Shown here piece by piece: positions 40,601-42,422 of a stretch of DNA of 64,000 nt. The position numbers and the translations under genes were made by a program. Each line of letters starts with the position of its first letter. Position 1 is the stretch's first letter. The stretch comes from CBDCGV01 sp965216955 (GTDB lineage: Bacteria > Bacteroidota > Bacteroidia > Chitinophagales > JADIYW01): positions 186,001-250,000 of the forward strand of contig CBDCGV010000016.1 in NCBI GenBank assembly GCA_965216955.1. The letters are read 5' to 3'. The notes beneath the pieces are model-generated. The model searched no databases. It was not told the origin of the DNA and saw only the letters and a list, made by a program, of their open reading frames with translations.

Positions 40601-41816
40601 CTGAATTATAACTACCGGTTGAAGCATTATGAGACACATATGACAATCCATCAGGAATCAACTCTTCTACCTCTGCATCTGTTGGTGCAGTTCCGCTTTC
40701 TAACCTTGCTATTATAGAATACTCTATAATATCTCCCACAAAGAAAGGCTCTGTTGTAATAAAATCTTTATCTACTGAAAGGTCAGCATATGGCAAATTC
40801 TCAGGTTCACACCCTTCCCCCGGATTACTTGGTCCCACACATGAACGCATTACTAAAATAGAGGTATCGTTAAAAGGAAATCCATCTGTCGTTGTAGCAC
40901 TAATGGTTGCCATATTTATTTGATCGGCACCATTACTACAAGAAGCAATAGATGCTGTAATAAATAATCTCTCCACAGCACCTACCGGGAAATTTCCTAT
41001 GGTCCATACTCCAGTTCCAGGACTATAACTTCCAGTAGAAGCAGAATGTGTTATATATGTAAAGTGAGCAGGGTTTAATATATCTGTTACTGTCACTCCA
41101 GTTCCAGGTAAAATACCGTTACTTGAAGCTGTTATTGTAAATCTTACTGTATCCCCTAAATTAACGGATGCGTCATCTACTGTTTTATATACTCCTCCAT
41201 CATAGAAAGGGTCATTAACAACCACTAATAACATTGCGGTTTCACAAATTCTTTCCGTTACTCCATTAGAACATGTAGTACTATCAATACCAACTAAAAC
41301 ATTTTCTGTTGTACAATCATATGTTGTTGAATATCCTAAACAGACATTTCCACATGTTTCTCTTAGCACCAATCCTCTACAGAAAGTATTAGGATCTTGC
41401 GGCTGCGGACATTGTACCTCCTGCTCCACTAGGGTAGTAACACAAGACTGTCCATAACCGCCGGTACATTCTTGCCCCGTTGCTGTACACGTCGTCTGTG
41501 TTTCATAAATTTCTAATGGCGGGCAGCAATTCCCCAAAGTATATTCGAATATATATACTCCAGATGCCCCCGGGTCAGCCGTTACCGTAAGCGTTTTATC
41601 AGCGTTTATCGTTATCGTTAGATCCGATGGTACATTAGACAACACGGGTATCCATGGAGTAACATCTCCATTGTCGTTCTCCAATATATCCCAGACCTCG
41701 GTTGTACCCGCAAACATGGATAATCGATCACTAGTCAGACTTAAACCAGATTGAGCTGAACCTATTTTTACTAGACCCAGCATCAACACAAACATTAATC
41801 TTATACAATTCGTCAT
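13620..41816 (-). CDS. Giant SprB-like mosaic surface adhesin (9,398 codons; C-terminus displaced by frame breaks)
   Basis: A secreted mosaic protein. Residues 1-22 are a signal peptide (ending GSAQ). A Cys-rich N-terminal domain (to about 200) is shared with the next upstream gene. Then come three DUF11 repeats (about 210-570), PKD-like domains, eight 80-aa Cys repeats (39.56-37.37 kb), ten Ig-like domains (GPVCEGDSVQLF type, 37.03-34.64 kb), about 31 SprB-like repeats (34.0-26.1 kb), 16 unnamed DTIYFELPVDST-type modules with nine SdrD_B-like domains (IGDYVWxDxNxDGIQD, 26.1-18.3 kb), 18 identical-length 43-aa repeats, and two copies of a 170-aa GDYCLPLPFTE domain. The stop at 13620 is probably an artefact; the sorting domain is at 11082. 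Likely role: adhesion or gliding filament at the cell surface, exported by T9SS. Being first of adhesin-porP-ompA, it is probably the PorP/SprF substrate. Confidence 0.88.
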   Translation of the reverse strand: MTNCIRLMFVLMLGLVKIGSAQSGLSLTSDRLSMFAGTTEVWDILENDNGDVTPWIPVLSNVPSDLTITINADKTLTVTADPGASGVYIFEYTLGNCCPPLEIYETQTTCTATGQECTGGYGQSCVTTLVEQEVQCPQPQDPNTFCRGLVLRETCGNVCLGYSTTYDCTTENVLVGIDSTTCSNGVTERICETAMLLVVVNDPFYDGGVYKTVDDASVNLGDTVRFTITASSNGILPGTGVTVTDILNPAHFTYITHSASTGSYSPGTGVWTIGNFPVGAVERLFITASIASCSNGADQINMATISATTTDGFPFNDTSILVMRSCVGPSNPGEGCEPENLPYADLSVDKDFITTEPFFVGDIIEYSIIARLESGTAPTDAEVEELIPDGLSYVSHNASTGSYNSGTGVWTIGTLNGFELITIQARADTTGFFLNEALISTTTVKDTILINNVSGVGIEVEVKATDLGVEKSVSVSGNQLTYTIVASNNGPTNVTDAVVVDPMPSNLAFLVSSDPAYDTATGVWNVGTLNVGQTRTLTVTGTMIAGSAFLNVAEISTASVLDINPDNDVSSANYCRFVCTNFSPMALSVDTVSGATYDWTFPAGWTVLSGMGTSEVSVSTPVVSADWDISVTITTDCEVEEVDLTVTTVDCNCPDTVVVEAGPNKTVCSDDATAGILLDGASITGNFTRLLWTTPTDGGFSDDRVIQPIYYPSMQDIANGGVTLTLTIEDPDGNGPCFSLSDVVQIDINPSPVISAISADNPDLCGGTGSIIIEGLNSLETYEVSYEFEGDTIGPADFLADVNGTITIADLAPGNYNNIIIRLDGCSQNVGNATIFEGPRLNIQLTRLINPSECGAADAEVTISGLAPGGTYDLSYVVNGSTVTTSITAEADGTFTLDGLLAGNYTDFNVSTDVCTSNNLTFEFSDPGAPVIEVQSKVNPTSCVVSNGSITISGLDPVTSYDLTYTFEGTAVGPLTVSSDAGGTHTISSLAAGSYTAIKYVDRSSNCASNEVEEILIAPESVAIQVESTSPASGCDAAHQTGVIELSGINIVNGTNYVVRYSYDGGAIQTRNVTAAGGLITLNNLAPGDYTMISVTNPSSCKSNEVSAIITEPEIPNLNATPNAETNCGADDGTITISGTSLQASTTYNISYQYNGGATVNTTATSDATGLITLSNLPAGDYTNMVVSLNGCFSDPFQATIPQDNLVITATPTNPATCGGTGSITVQGLTPGNVYDITMLYNGITPLNYTSVTANGSGNAVFTGLATGDYTEIKAVDVDPNHDGCTSNETEATIGNPGAPTLALDGRVLPTGCNVSDGRIILEPTPLAPGTDYIVEYELNGIPFMVTIRSFIGDGKIYIDNLGAGLYDNITIALPGNPTCKSNPVDAELTDPSGLFITSTSTFDDCLSNGTITVYGAQPGQSYALSYVFSPFPSGTAITTNLNVTADAFGQIFLLNLSAGTYSNLFLRRLSDGCTSNAVTETVEYPSAPCECDGKLTEYDSICVSTTEPDYLIEIDTIVGVGPNGCDSIIKTITRLLPADSVDLEIAICDGDSLVVGTTVLDTTGFYQITLTNIYGCDSVVSVDLTVIIVTDTVWADNTGPVCEGELIQLQANPSVPGATYFWTGPNGFSSTEEDPEIFPVTVADTGEYRVTITKIFTLPNGSSITCTAVDTGVTNVTIYPTPPNPTPTNNGPVCEGDSIQLFGGAAGADSVVWDGPLTFTSTLMNPIIRNTTADMSGEYCITAYYNGCPTTEDSCTVITIISPEDAPFPTNGGPVCEGDSVQLFAMANADSYSWFGPSGFSSADQNPWVTPAVAGEYGLILTTSGCVSDTGFTTVEILPIPPAPVATNNGPICDGEDLQLFASPTVAGATYSWSGPNSFASTEQNPTIIGATIADHAGDYTVTITIDGCVSPASAATTVVIHPIPGTPAPTDDSPQCEGEDIQLTANPPAGFDSVRWTGPDGYTSTLENPLLTNVQLIDAGDYCVVAYDNGCVSEEECTLVEVTPIPEQPLPTNSGPVCDGDSVQLFANVVADVYSWTGPGGFTSGLREPWVDPAMAGDYCLTVTIDDCTSPQGCTTVEILPIPPAPVATNNTPICEGEDLQLFASPTVAGATYSWSGPSSFTSTEQNPVLIGAVLSNAGDYTVTIAIDGCVSPASAATTVIIYPTPETPAPTDDSPQCEGEDIQLMANAAAGTDSVLWSGPDGYTSTAFNPVLTNVQLTDVGDYCVVAYDNGCVSEEACTLVEVTEIPDEPIPTNGGPVCEGDSVQLFANVIADVYTWTGPNGFTSGLRDPWVDPAVAGDYCLTVTIDDCTSPQACTTVELLPIPPAPEATNSGPVCEGENIELYADPSILGAQYFWTGPNGYTSTDEDPILLDVTLADTGYYYVTVTVDGCTSPADSTQVIIYNAPINVTFTGPASICPANDSLASYVIDNPEANVVYTWTLSAPGLVEIVDGQGTDSLTVRTIGLGGLVPIPIELCVQGEDTVTTCIGEETCDTFFISPPPVADFLLPGTACMGSEIQLSFNGFSSPNAFYTWDVDPATIVNANLDSSIIWVVFDMFGTYNVTLTVNDGGCIDDITKQLSINPTDIEVVADIQDITDCDTHMDGEIDITVTRTGGGTPGTFYTWTGPNGFTASTEDLTGLAPGVYHLMITDLFGCNPEYDFVVEDKETILIEDVVSDASTCDTDNGTVTTTIVTTSSGPFTYNLLDENGVVAETASSSALVYTHTGVAAGAYTVEIIDQGDTVCPAQELIVVETIDGPEVTIISEGGDDCNGVADGSVRFRAAGVAPFTYEFVDANGTVSTGTINVNNGAVDITGLPVGPYQLEVTDANGCIQGDNGEIEVGGIDFTVDITVDTATCGNNDGAIDVNVTGGSGSETYSWTGPAGTSPTGSNPTNLPSGNYTVTVSDGGCDTTLNVSIPNSDGPQIDITVDAVNVCSEDTTGGATITFSGSSVFLDYDIPGVTNGTIINGGTIVLTGLPVGNYEVYLVDYFGCQSASSFEITAPEELTAELEPFSPTLCDVADGKICLNAEGGTAPYTVSISPNVGILPDPFMENEVTCISGLEDGTYTVTVTDVNGCTVSEDEVIVDPDPCVDCADFDVANVVVNDEHCGENDGELCVEVTGGVAPYTYTVTNRNSGAVAGTITMPGTEYCITGLSAGVYDIEVVDATGECTTTASNEIEAVEDGAPEVRAVNFITANCGALNGGVTIRVLNGTALFTITLYDETGTQVLQSNNNAGELVQGGLGAGCYSAEVEDADGCVDVVEFCIEEEGIDYTVSVTPTDPTCGNVDGSIAVTATGASGSETYTWTGPQGSIPAGATASELAAGVYTVTIDDQGCDTTLTVELFNSNGPSLITEVLTEPLCIGSDEGSFEFTAATANGGPTLIGYVVNGVESGTVIAGQPVTITGLEAGVYEVTIIDLAGCEAYAEVTITEPEEIDVDIQAIPETECDAFDGLGCITINGGTAPYTVTLTQGMGIVPVSYTENVEGCIIGLTQGDYAFTVTDANGCEADGEFSISRPDTCIDCKDFGLESIVVVDEHCGQNDGSLCATVAGGTAPYTYTVTNLVTGAVVGTTTMSGTEYCLSDLPSGQYVVEVEDATGNCNVMGENEIEAIGAPNLVLDGGNTSINECGENNGTIGYVVTGGTAPFTYDLYASDGSPIVEDANVPSTGNLTVGDLTTDCYTLVLTDANGCEELEEVCIEEGPVDYTVGVTSTDPTCGNVDGSISITATGTSGSETYSWTGPNGDFVSGSSASGLEAGVYEITISDVGCDTVLTVTLTNSDGPEVMAIPVDASCNGYETGSVELRAASGGAPTLGYVIFGVGSGTITIGTPVTVDSLGAGMYDVLVIDETGCEGYGQFTIEEPATLDVDIAPMDETECDAIDGLACLTINGGTTPYTVTLTQGSGIVPLTFQEGEETCIIGLTEDDYALSIEDANGCGATGEFSISAPDTCIDCDDFGLESIVVEDEHCGQGDGSLCATVAGGTAPYTYTVTDLATSTVVGTITMPGTEYCIENLPSGQYIVEVVDATGECSVTGENEIEAIGAPNLNATGDPVNSDCGADNGSFAYTVIGGTAPLTYSLYAADGSAVTTNSIVPASGSIAVNNLAPGCYTLILTDANGCQEIEEVCIEENPIDFLVNVAPVLPTCGNNDGSIILNLVGTSGNETFSWSGPGGTFTATTLANNLAAGIYTITIDDEGCDTTVTVVLPNSNGPTVTAVPTPATCNGHETGSAIVTAANGSTPVLGYVVFGVSSGPISAGVPIALDSLAGGDYDVLVIDENGCEGYTSFTIEEPTTIDIDIAPSEETECDASDALGCVTINGGTGPYTVTLTQGTGIVPPVFTEGVENCIIGLTEGDYTVAVEDANGCGAEGDFSIAGPDTCIDCDDFGLESIVVEDERCGQGDGTLCATVAGGTAPYTYTVTNLATSAVVGTTTMMGTEYCIENLPSGQYIVEVADATGECTVMGENEIETIGAPDLVDNGNTENTDCGETNGRLGYMVTGGQAPFTYSVYASNGTAIVANANVPVTGNLTVGNLAADCYTLILVDANGCEEVEEVCIEEGPVDFLVGSIPTNPTCGNNNGAIQLILTGASGGATVSWTGPLGDFTVVGNTANNLVAGIYNITIDDGGCDTTLTVILTNTDGPSVAAVPTDATCNGYETGSVELTATAGSAPTLGYVVFGAGSGSITSGVPVTVDSLGAGTYDVLVKDELGCDGFAQFTIGEPTTIDVDIAPTDESLCDVFDASACVTINGGTGPYTVTMTQGVGIVPASFEEGVESCIVGLTEGDYSIAIVDANGCETDGDFSVIGPDACVLCDDFGLESIVVEDEECGESNGSICAKVSGGTAPFTYTITNLATGIVVGTTTMTDTEYCIEDLPAGQYTVVVVDSTGICTVMGENEIESIVTPGLVLIDNGNTSPSECGEDNGELGYLVFGGTAPYTFDLYAEDGTPIVEGSNVPLTGNLTVGDLAPGCYTLILEDVNGCKVIEPVCIEEEPVDYTFTVDTDDPTCGNTNGTITITPTGTSGNETYSWTGPNGVFVAGAIASNLEGGIYTVTIDDEGCDTTFTVALTNSDGPSVTAVVDTNASCQGVEDGVISITATANGAALNGFLIPGVGSGSITSGVPVSFSGLSAGTYDIAVVDVNGCIGYTQVTVGEPSTLDIDIAALPSQCNEATGQACITITGGTTDYTVSFITGTGTIPASFVENVEGCITDLARGDYEILITDANGCSTTSEFSVTEENCAPPDTVYFELPVDSMITVCDDSLENETSAPFASTELCDPSETSSIYGTWTPTEDGCLTYFSNDSIVGNHLDTICVVTTDSTGNIDTTIFISTITPIPDTIIVTIPQEDSDTICVEHEIGFDGGDFSTTLCDGSTTGSSRYGDWSVLDDCIVYNTNDIPGNGVDTICVVTYDSSLMMYDTNIVIINIPSVVDTIWFELPINDEITVCDSAFENGVKTASTSWLCEGGLIGSKAPWGSYIVDPEGCLTYFSDMTVGRYVDTICVVTYDSTEMTYDTTYFIPTITPEPDTIIVTIPQEDSDTICTTPELGFDGGDFSTTLCDGSTTGSSRYGDWSVLEECLVYNTNDIPGAGVDTICVVTYDSSLMMYDTTIIIVNIPSVVDTVWFELPVEDSITVCDDAFENGVETASDSWLCTGGTTGTSEPWGTFVTEPAGCLTFYSDTTVGRDVDTICVVTYDSTEDTYDTTYFIPTIVPVPDTVIVTIPQYETDTVCAEHEEGFDGDDFSTLLCDGTTSGSSPEGEWTLVEDCLVYTADNEPGIGVDTICVVTYDSSVMMYDTTIVIINVPRTHDTIYFELPVDSTLTVCDDQLENSVDNVFTTQLCDPFDRSSDYGDWFATNEGCLTYNSDSIPAEFIDTVCVVTVDDNGETDTTIFIITITPKADIGDYVWVDASKDGIQDDNEVGLEGVTVYLINAATGGDTLRITTTDSNGLYLFEDVPLGVYQIGFDVTTNVDGIDYIGTGKNTTADDDDSDADPNTGLTDLFAFDPADGDDLTFDAGFFIPDEVDTIYVELPVDSTITECDIALENGVVNPTTTQLCDAGTTSSDFGDWSVSEPGCLTYNSDTTAGDFVDTICVVTTDTLGHTDTTIFIVTITPTADIGDYVWADANKDGIQDGNEDGIEGVTVYLIDANTNDTLRTTTTDQDGLYLFEDVSEGDYIVAFDITTNVDGLEYIGTAQNATVDSLDSDADPTTGQTAPFNFDPATGDDLTIDAGFIQTADIGDYVWNDANEDGIQDGNEEGIEGVIVYLVDNTTGDTIATDTTDADGLYLFENVTAGEYVVSIDPTNTGLDYEISPQNATVDSLDSDIDPTGTTAPFTFDPTTGDDLTIDAGLFESFEPSDTIYIELPVDSTITVCDDPLENDVTNPTTTQLCDAGTTSSDFGDWSVLEPGCLTYNSDTTAGDFVDTICVVTTDTSGNIDSTIFIVTITPTANIGDYVWADANRDGIQDGNEDGIEGVTVYLIDANTNDTLRTTTTDQDGLYLFEDVSEGDYIVAFDVTTNADGIDYAGTGQNATVDSLDSDANPVTGQTAPFNFDPATGDDLTIDAGYIVPMEVDTIYIELPVDSTITACDDTLENGVTIPTNTQLCDVATTSSDFGDWSPTEPGCLTYNSDTTAGDFVDTICVVTTDTTGTRDTTIFIVSITPTADIGDYVWSDINRDGIQDPTEEGVEDVIVYLIDAVTGDTLRTTTTDQDGMYLFENIGEGQYIVAIDPSNAGPNYMISPQDATVDSLDSDVNPVTGQTAPFNFDPTTGDDLTLDAGLFEPMLKDTIYFELPEDSTITVCDSMLENGVSGSPVTQLCDPLDMSSIYATWFAINTGCLVYNSGNIPGDFLDTICVVTIDPDGDIDTTIFISTIIPTANIGDYVWVDVNYDGIQDPTEDPIEDATVYLIDAATGDTLRTTTTDQDGLYLFEDVLAGDYIVAFDISTSNTGLELVGTLQNTTVDSLDSDADPTTGQTAPFTFDPTTGDDLTIDAGYTPIADIGDYVWNDENEDGIQDGTEEGIEGVIVYLINNTTGDTVATDTTDADGLYLFENVVPGEYVVAVDPTNTGVAYDVSPQNATVDSLDSDVNPVTGQTAPFTFDPTTGDDLTIDVGLFEAIEPKDTIYVEVPVDSTVTACDDTLENGVTNPTNTQLCDAGTTSSSFGDWTVSESGCITYNSDATPADFIDTICVVTTDTSGNIDTTIFIVTILPTANIGDTVWVDDNRNGLQDNGEVGIERVTVYLIDGDTGDTLRVTTTDANGAYLFEDITSGNYIVAFDMQTNTTGFDFIPTTKDAGLDNVDSDANEDGQTDVFPFDASTGDDLTIDAGFVIPTERDTIYFELLVEDSIIVCDPILENAVNGNSTTQLCDPLDFTNIYGEWFAADTGCLVYVSDTIPGDFVDTICVITIDDDGDVDTTIFIPTIIPLTANIGDYVWNDINQDGIQDGTEVGIEGVTVYLIDAVTGDTLQTEVTEMDGSYLFTDVEEGDYIVAFDVTTTGDPYITSPQNQGVNDTIDSDVNQVTGQTAVFSFDPATGDDLTIDAGFYTPEDIDTIYFTIPTETDTVVCDTDFENGVVSADDSWLCTGGTTGTSGVYGNFIVDPAGCITFTSLTTVGVYVDTICVVTYDSTTMSYDTTIFIPSITPTPDTIYVTIPQDSVDTVCVAIEPGFGTDGYSAELCEGGTTGSSDYGSYTLTDDGCLIYNTNTNIGDFIDSICVVVTDSTTGQTDTTIIIVSIPSEVDTIWFALPVKDSITVCDSPFENGVLNADNSWLCGGGTTGTSGVYGNYEVTPFGCITFRSDNTVGDYVDSICVVTYDSTTMAYDTTIFIVSIFCDTAMTSVDSTICEGESVTIGNSSYNTTGTHMTTLTQTNGCDSVVTLNLTVNPIDSIVVDSTICEGESVTVGTSVFNTTGTNTVTLTQANGCDSVVTLNLTVNEIDSVTVLATSCNPADTGTTIDVVAGSDGCDSVVTTITSLLPTASSTVNTTTCDPAEVGTVVDTIVGGAANGCDSIVTTITSLLPTARTTVNATTCDPAEVGTVVDTIVGGAANGCDSIVTTTTSLLPTPISTVDATTCDPAEVGTVIDTIVGGAANGCDSIVITTTSLLPTASSTVNLTTCDPAEVGTEVDTIVDGAANGCDSVVTTITSLLPTASSTVNLTTCDPAEVGTVVDTIVGGAANGCDSIVTTVTTLLPTASATVNATTCDPAEVGTVVDTIVGGAANGCDSIVTTITSLLPTASSTVNLTTCDPAEVGTVVDTIVGGAANGCDSIVTTVTTLLPTASSTVDLTTCDPAEVGTEVDTIVGGAANGCDSIVTTVTTLLPTASSTVNLTTCDPAEVGTEVDTIVGGAANGCDSIVTTVTTLLPTASTTVNATTCDPAEVGTEVDTIVGGAANGCDSIVTTITRLLPTASATVNATTCDPAEVGTEVDTIVGGAANGCDSIVTTVTTLLPTASTTVNATTCDPAEVGTEVDTIVGGAANGCDSIVTTITRLLPTASATVNLTTCDPAEVGTEVDTIVDGAANGCDSIVTTITTLLPTASSTVNLTTCDPAEVGTEVDTIVGGAANGCDSIVTTVTTLLPTASATVNATTCDPAEVGTEVDTIVGGAANGCDSIVTTITTLLPTARATVNTTTCDPAEAGIDVDTIVGGAANGCDSIVTTVTTLLPPSTSTVNTTTCDPAEAGTEVDTIVGGAANGCDSIVTTVTTLLPPSTSTVNATTCDPAEVGTVVDTIVGGAANGCDSIVITITALNDQVNVVITPGDTTICPGEEVTLTATSATAIGYIWSTGDTTSVITESPIVTTTYVVGVVNGDGCVDTDTITVTVDNTLCPDCLDLPDTAYVFCDPVTETGDYCLPLPFTEHTGYDIFIDGVVYFDLPFICDVDTFIRYDFRDAIADGDYIGNDFFLLRWMIDGVDVVDPNFQYSTLEELRDFMLSVDPEGLWELVDGGSIEGGRNTHDYGVMEIFIPTTGIVLELYELRKESKGTLIEDLPAGCHTITLRSKDGLCPADSVVVCVDCVEPPVIDTIPVTIPVDSTEEVCVDIETGFTPTSTLVICDGGTLVSTVVSSALCVEITSGSIDDTVETVCVYVCDSTTGFCDTTIIVVTIPPVVEVPPIDTIWVTIPQDSTEEICLDTSILQIGDVVSASICDQGDDVTVSVNDTSNCVRVTTPEDFIGTDTACVIHCDADGVCDTTIIIVTVPCPDDIISEDSALVACNGGTGDYCLPLPFTEFTGYDLYIDGEVQFDLPFICDVDTFVRYEFRDAILDGDYVGSDFFLLSWMINGVDVADPNFNYSTLAELTSYMQTMDPAGAWTLIDGNSIEGGRNANDYGVLEIFVPATGIVIELYELRKESKGTLIEGLSSGCHWITLVDKASPECMDSVYVCVECPVVDTVTSNQ
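13670..15320 (-). repeat. Duplicated 170-aa unnamed domain (two copies) near the adhesin C-terminus
   Basis: Two copies, at about 14762-15320 and 13670-14185, share GDYCLPLPFTE, FICDVDTF, a DFFLL-WMI-GVDV block, SIEGGRN, DYGV-EIF, and LYELRKESKGTLIE followed by GCH-ITL. Two shorter Cys modules (VTIPVDSTEEVC and VTIPQDSTEEIC types) lie between them. I do not recognise the domain. Its Cys pair and beta-rich pattern suggest an Ig-like or lectin-like surface module. Confidence 0.75.
15590..18040 (-). repeat. 18 tandem 129-bp repeats (43 aa) plus one divergent copy
   Basis: The landmark TCGCAACC/TCACAACC recurs exactly every 129 bases from 15592 to 17785 (18 positions), with a divergent 19th copy at 17914. 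Each unit encodes TTCDPAEVGTEVDTIVGGA followed by ANGCDSIVTTVTTLLPTAS and a short linker. Copies differ mainly at the E/V in GTEV/GTVV and in the linker (STVNL, ATVNA, TTVNA). No unit has an indel, so the frame is kept throughout. Two cysteines per unit could form one disulphide each. Confidence 0.95.
18310..26080 (-). repeat. Mosaic of 16 Cys modules and nine SdrD_B-like domains
   Basis: Sixteen modules start with variants of DTIYFELPVDSTITVC or DTIIVTIPQEDSDTIC, contain a central LCxGGTTGSS or LCDAGTTSS loop, and end DTICVVTxDSTxxxDTTIFI. Between modules 7 and 14 (about 24.12-19.18 kb) nine SdrD_B/Cna-B-like domains are inserted singly or in pairs, each with IGDYVWxDxNxDGIQD and GLYLFEDV. 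SdrD_B domains in Gram-positive adhesins bind calcium in acidic loops; DxNxDGIQD fits such a loop. The DTI module is unnamed to my knowledge. Confidence 0.85.
26080..34040 (-). repeat. About 31 SprB-like repeats arranged as a five-repeat super-unit
   Basis: Each repeat of 80-90 aa has a start like PTCGNNDGSI, a core GGTAPYTYTV or GTSGNETYSWTGP, and an end like GxYTVTVTDxxGC, the SprB repeat pattern. Five subtypes recur in fixed order (TAPYTV, TAPYTYTV, TAPFTYDLY, SETYSWTGP, GYVVFG types) five times. The anchor TACTTTCTAA/TACTCTCTAA before the ESIV segment falls at 27341, 28631 and 29918, giving a period of 1,287-1,290 bp. Confidence 0.85.
34640..37030 (-). repeat. Ten tandem Ig-like domains with a three-domain super-repeat
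   Basis: Ten copies of an Ig/PKD-like domain begin with GPVCEGDSVQLF or close variants, contain YxWTGPNGFTS, and end AGDYxVTVTIDGC. Domains 4-6 and 7-9 repeat the same order of subtypes. Matching points at 35281 and 36007 give a 726-bp (242-aa) period. Confidence 0.85.
37370..39560 (-). repeat. Eight divergent 80-aa Cys repeats
   Basis: Eight related units share a start such as NPxxCGGTGSITIxGL, a strand like YDLTYxFEG, a loop TITSLAAGSY, and an end CxSN. They resemble SprB-type beta repeats but carry a distinct second Cys in CxSN. Divergence between copies is much higher than in the downstream arrays. Confidence 0.75.
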
Positions 41817-41866
41817 ACCTTAAAGATTATTCGTCATTATTTAATTTCAAATGTGCTTTCAATTTT

Positions 41867-42397
41867 TTATTGAGCACTTGTAACTTTTATAAATATTTGT
41901 CCTTGTTCACAAAATGCAACTCCCTGTTCACATAGCTCTGTATCATCACAAATCAGTTTTCCGTCGGGATAACATGCACTTTTATCACATACTTCTTCTA
42001 TTTTACTTCCGTAGCAAATTTCCTCAGGATTTCCATTAGGACACGGAATTTCCACTTGCACCACTTCATCTTTGCAAGTGATTGTTCTATCTGTACAACA
42101 CGTTTTCAGGGTATAATTCAACACATAATCTCCTGCCTTAGCAGCATAGATTGTAATTGTTTTATCCTCTCCAACCTCAGCCATAATGCCCTCCTGTGTA
42201 TTGGTCACTCTTGGTTCCCAACCTGACAGATCAACACTGTTATTACTCAATACATCAAGCACCACCATACTATTCACTATGAGAGAGATATCGTGATCAT
42301 TTAAACTCTGTAAAGAGGCAGCCTCTTCTTGAGCAGAAATATTACCCGCCATTAAAAGCACACATAAAGACGCGCATAAAATTTTAATAAAATTCAT
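41867..42397 (-). CDS. Small secreted Cys-rich protein sharing the adhesin's N-terminal domain
   Basis: A 176-aa protein with a signal peptide (1-22, ending ISAQ). Residues 35-110 match the N-terminal domain of the giant adhesin: a VLDVLSNNSVDLSGWEP strand, then DKTITIYAAKAGDYVLNYTL and a Cys pair (KTCC), against WDILENDNGDVTPWIP, DKTLTVTADPG and GNCC in the adhesin. Both then continue with a Cys-rich tail (VEIPCPNGNPEEICYGSK against VQCPQPQDPNTFCRG). It lacks any sorting domain or membrane anchor. It lies 50 bases upstream of the adhesin and 25 downstream of the DUF11 gene, so all three are probably co-transcribed. A role as cap, chaperone or filament partner is possible but unproven. Confidence 0.8.
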   Translation of the reverse strand: MNFIKILCASLCVLLMAGNISAQEEAASLQSLNDHDISLIVNSMVVLDVLSNNSVDLSGWEPRVTNTQEGIMAEVGEDKTITIYAAKAGDYVLNYTLKTCCTDRTITCKDEVVQVEIPCPNGNPEEICYGSKIEEVCDKSACYPDGKLICDDTELCEQGVAFCEQGQIFIKVTSAQ

Positions 42398-42422
42398 AGT
42401 ATTTATTTTAACTTTTAATCGT

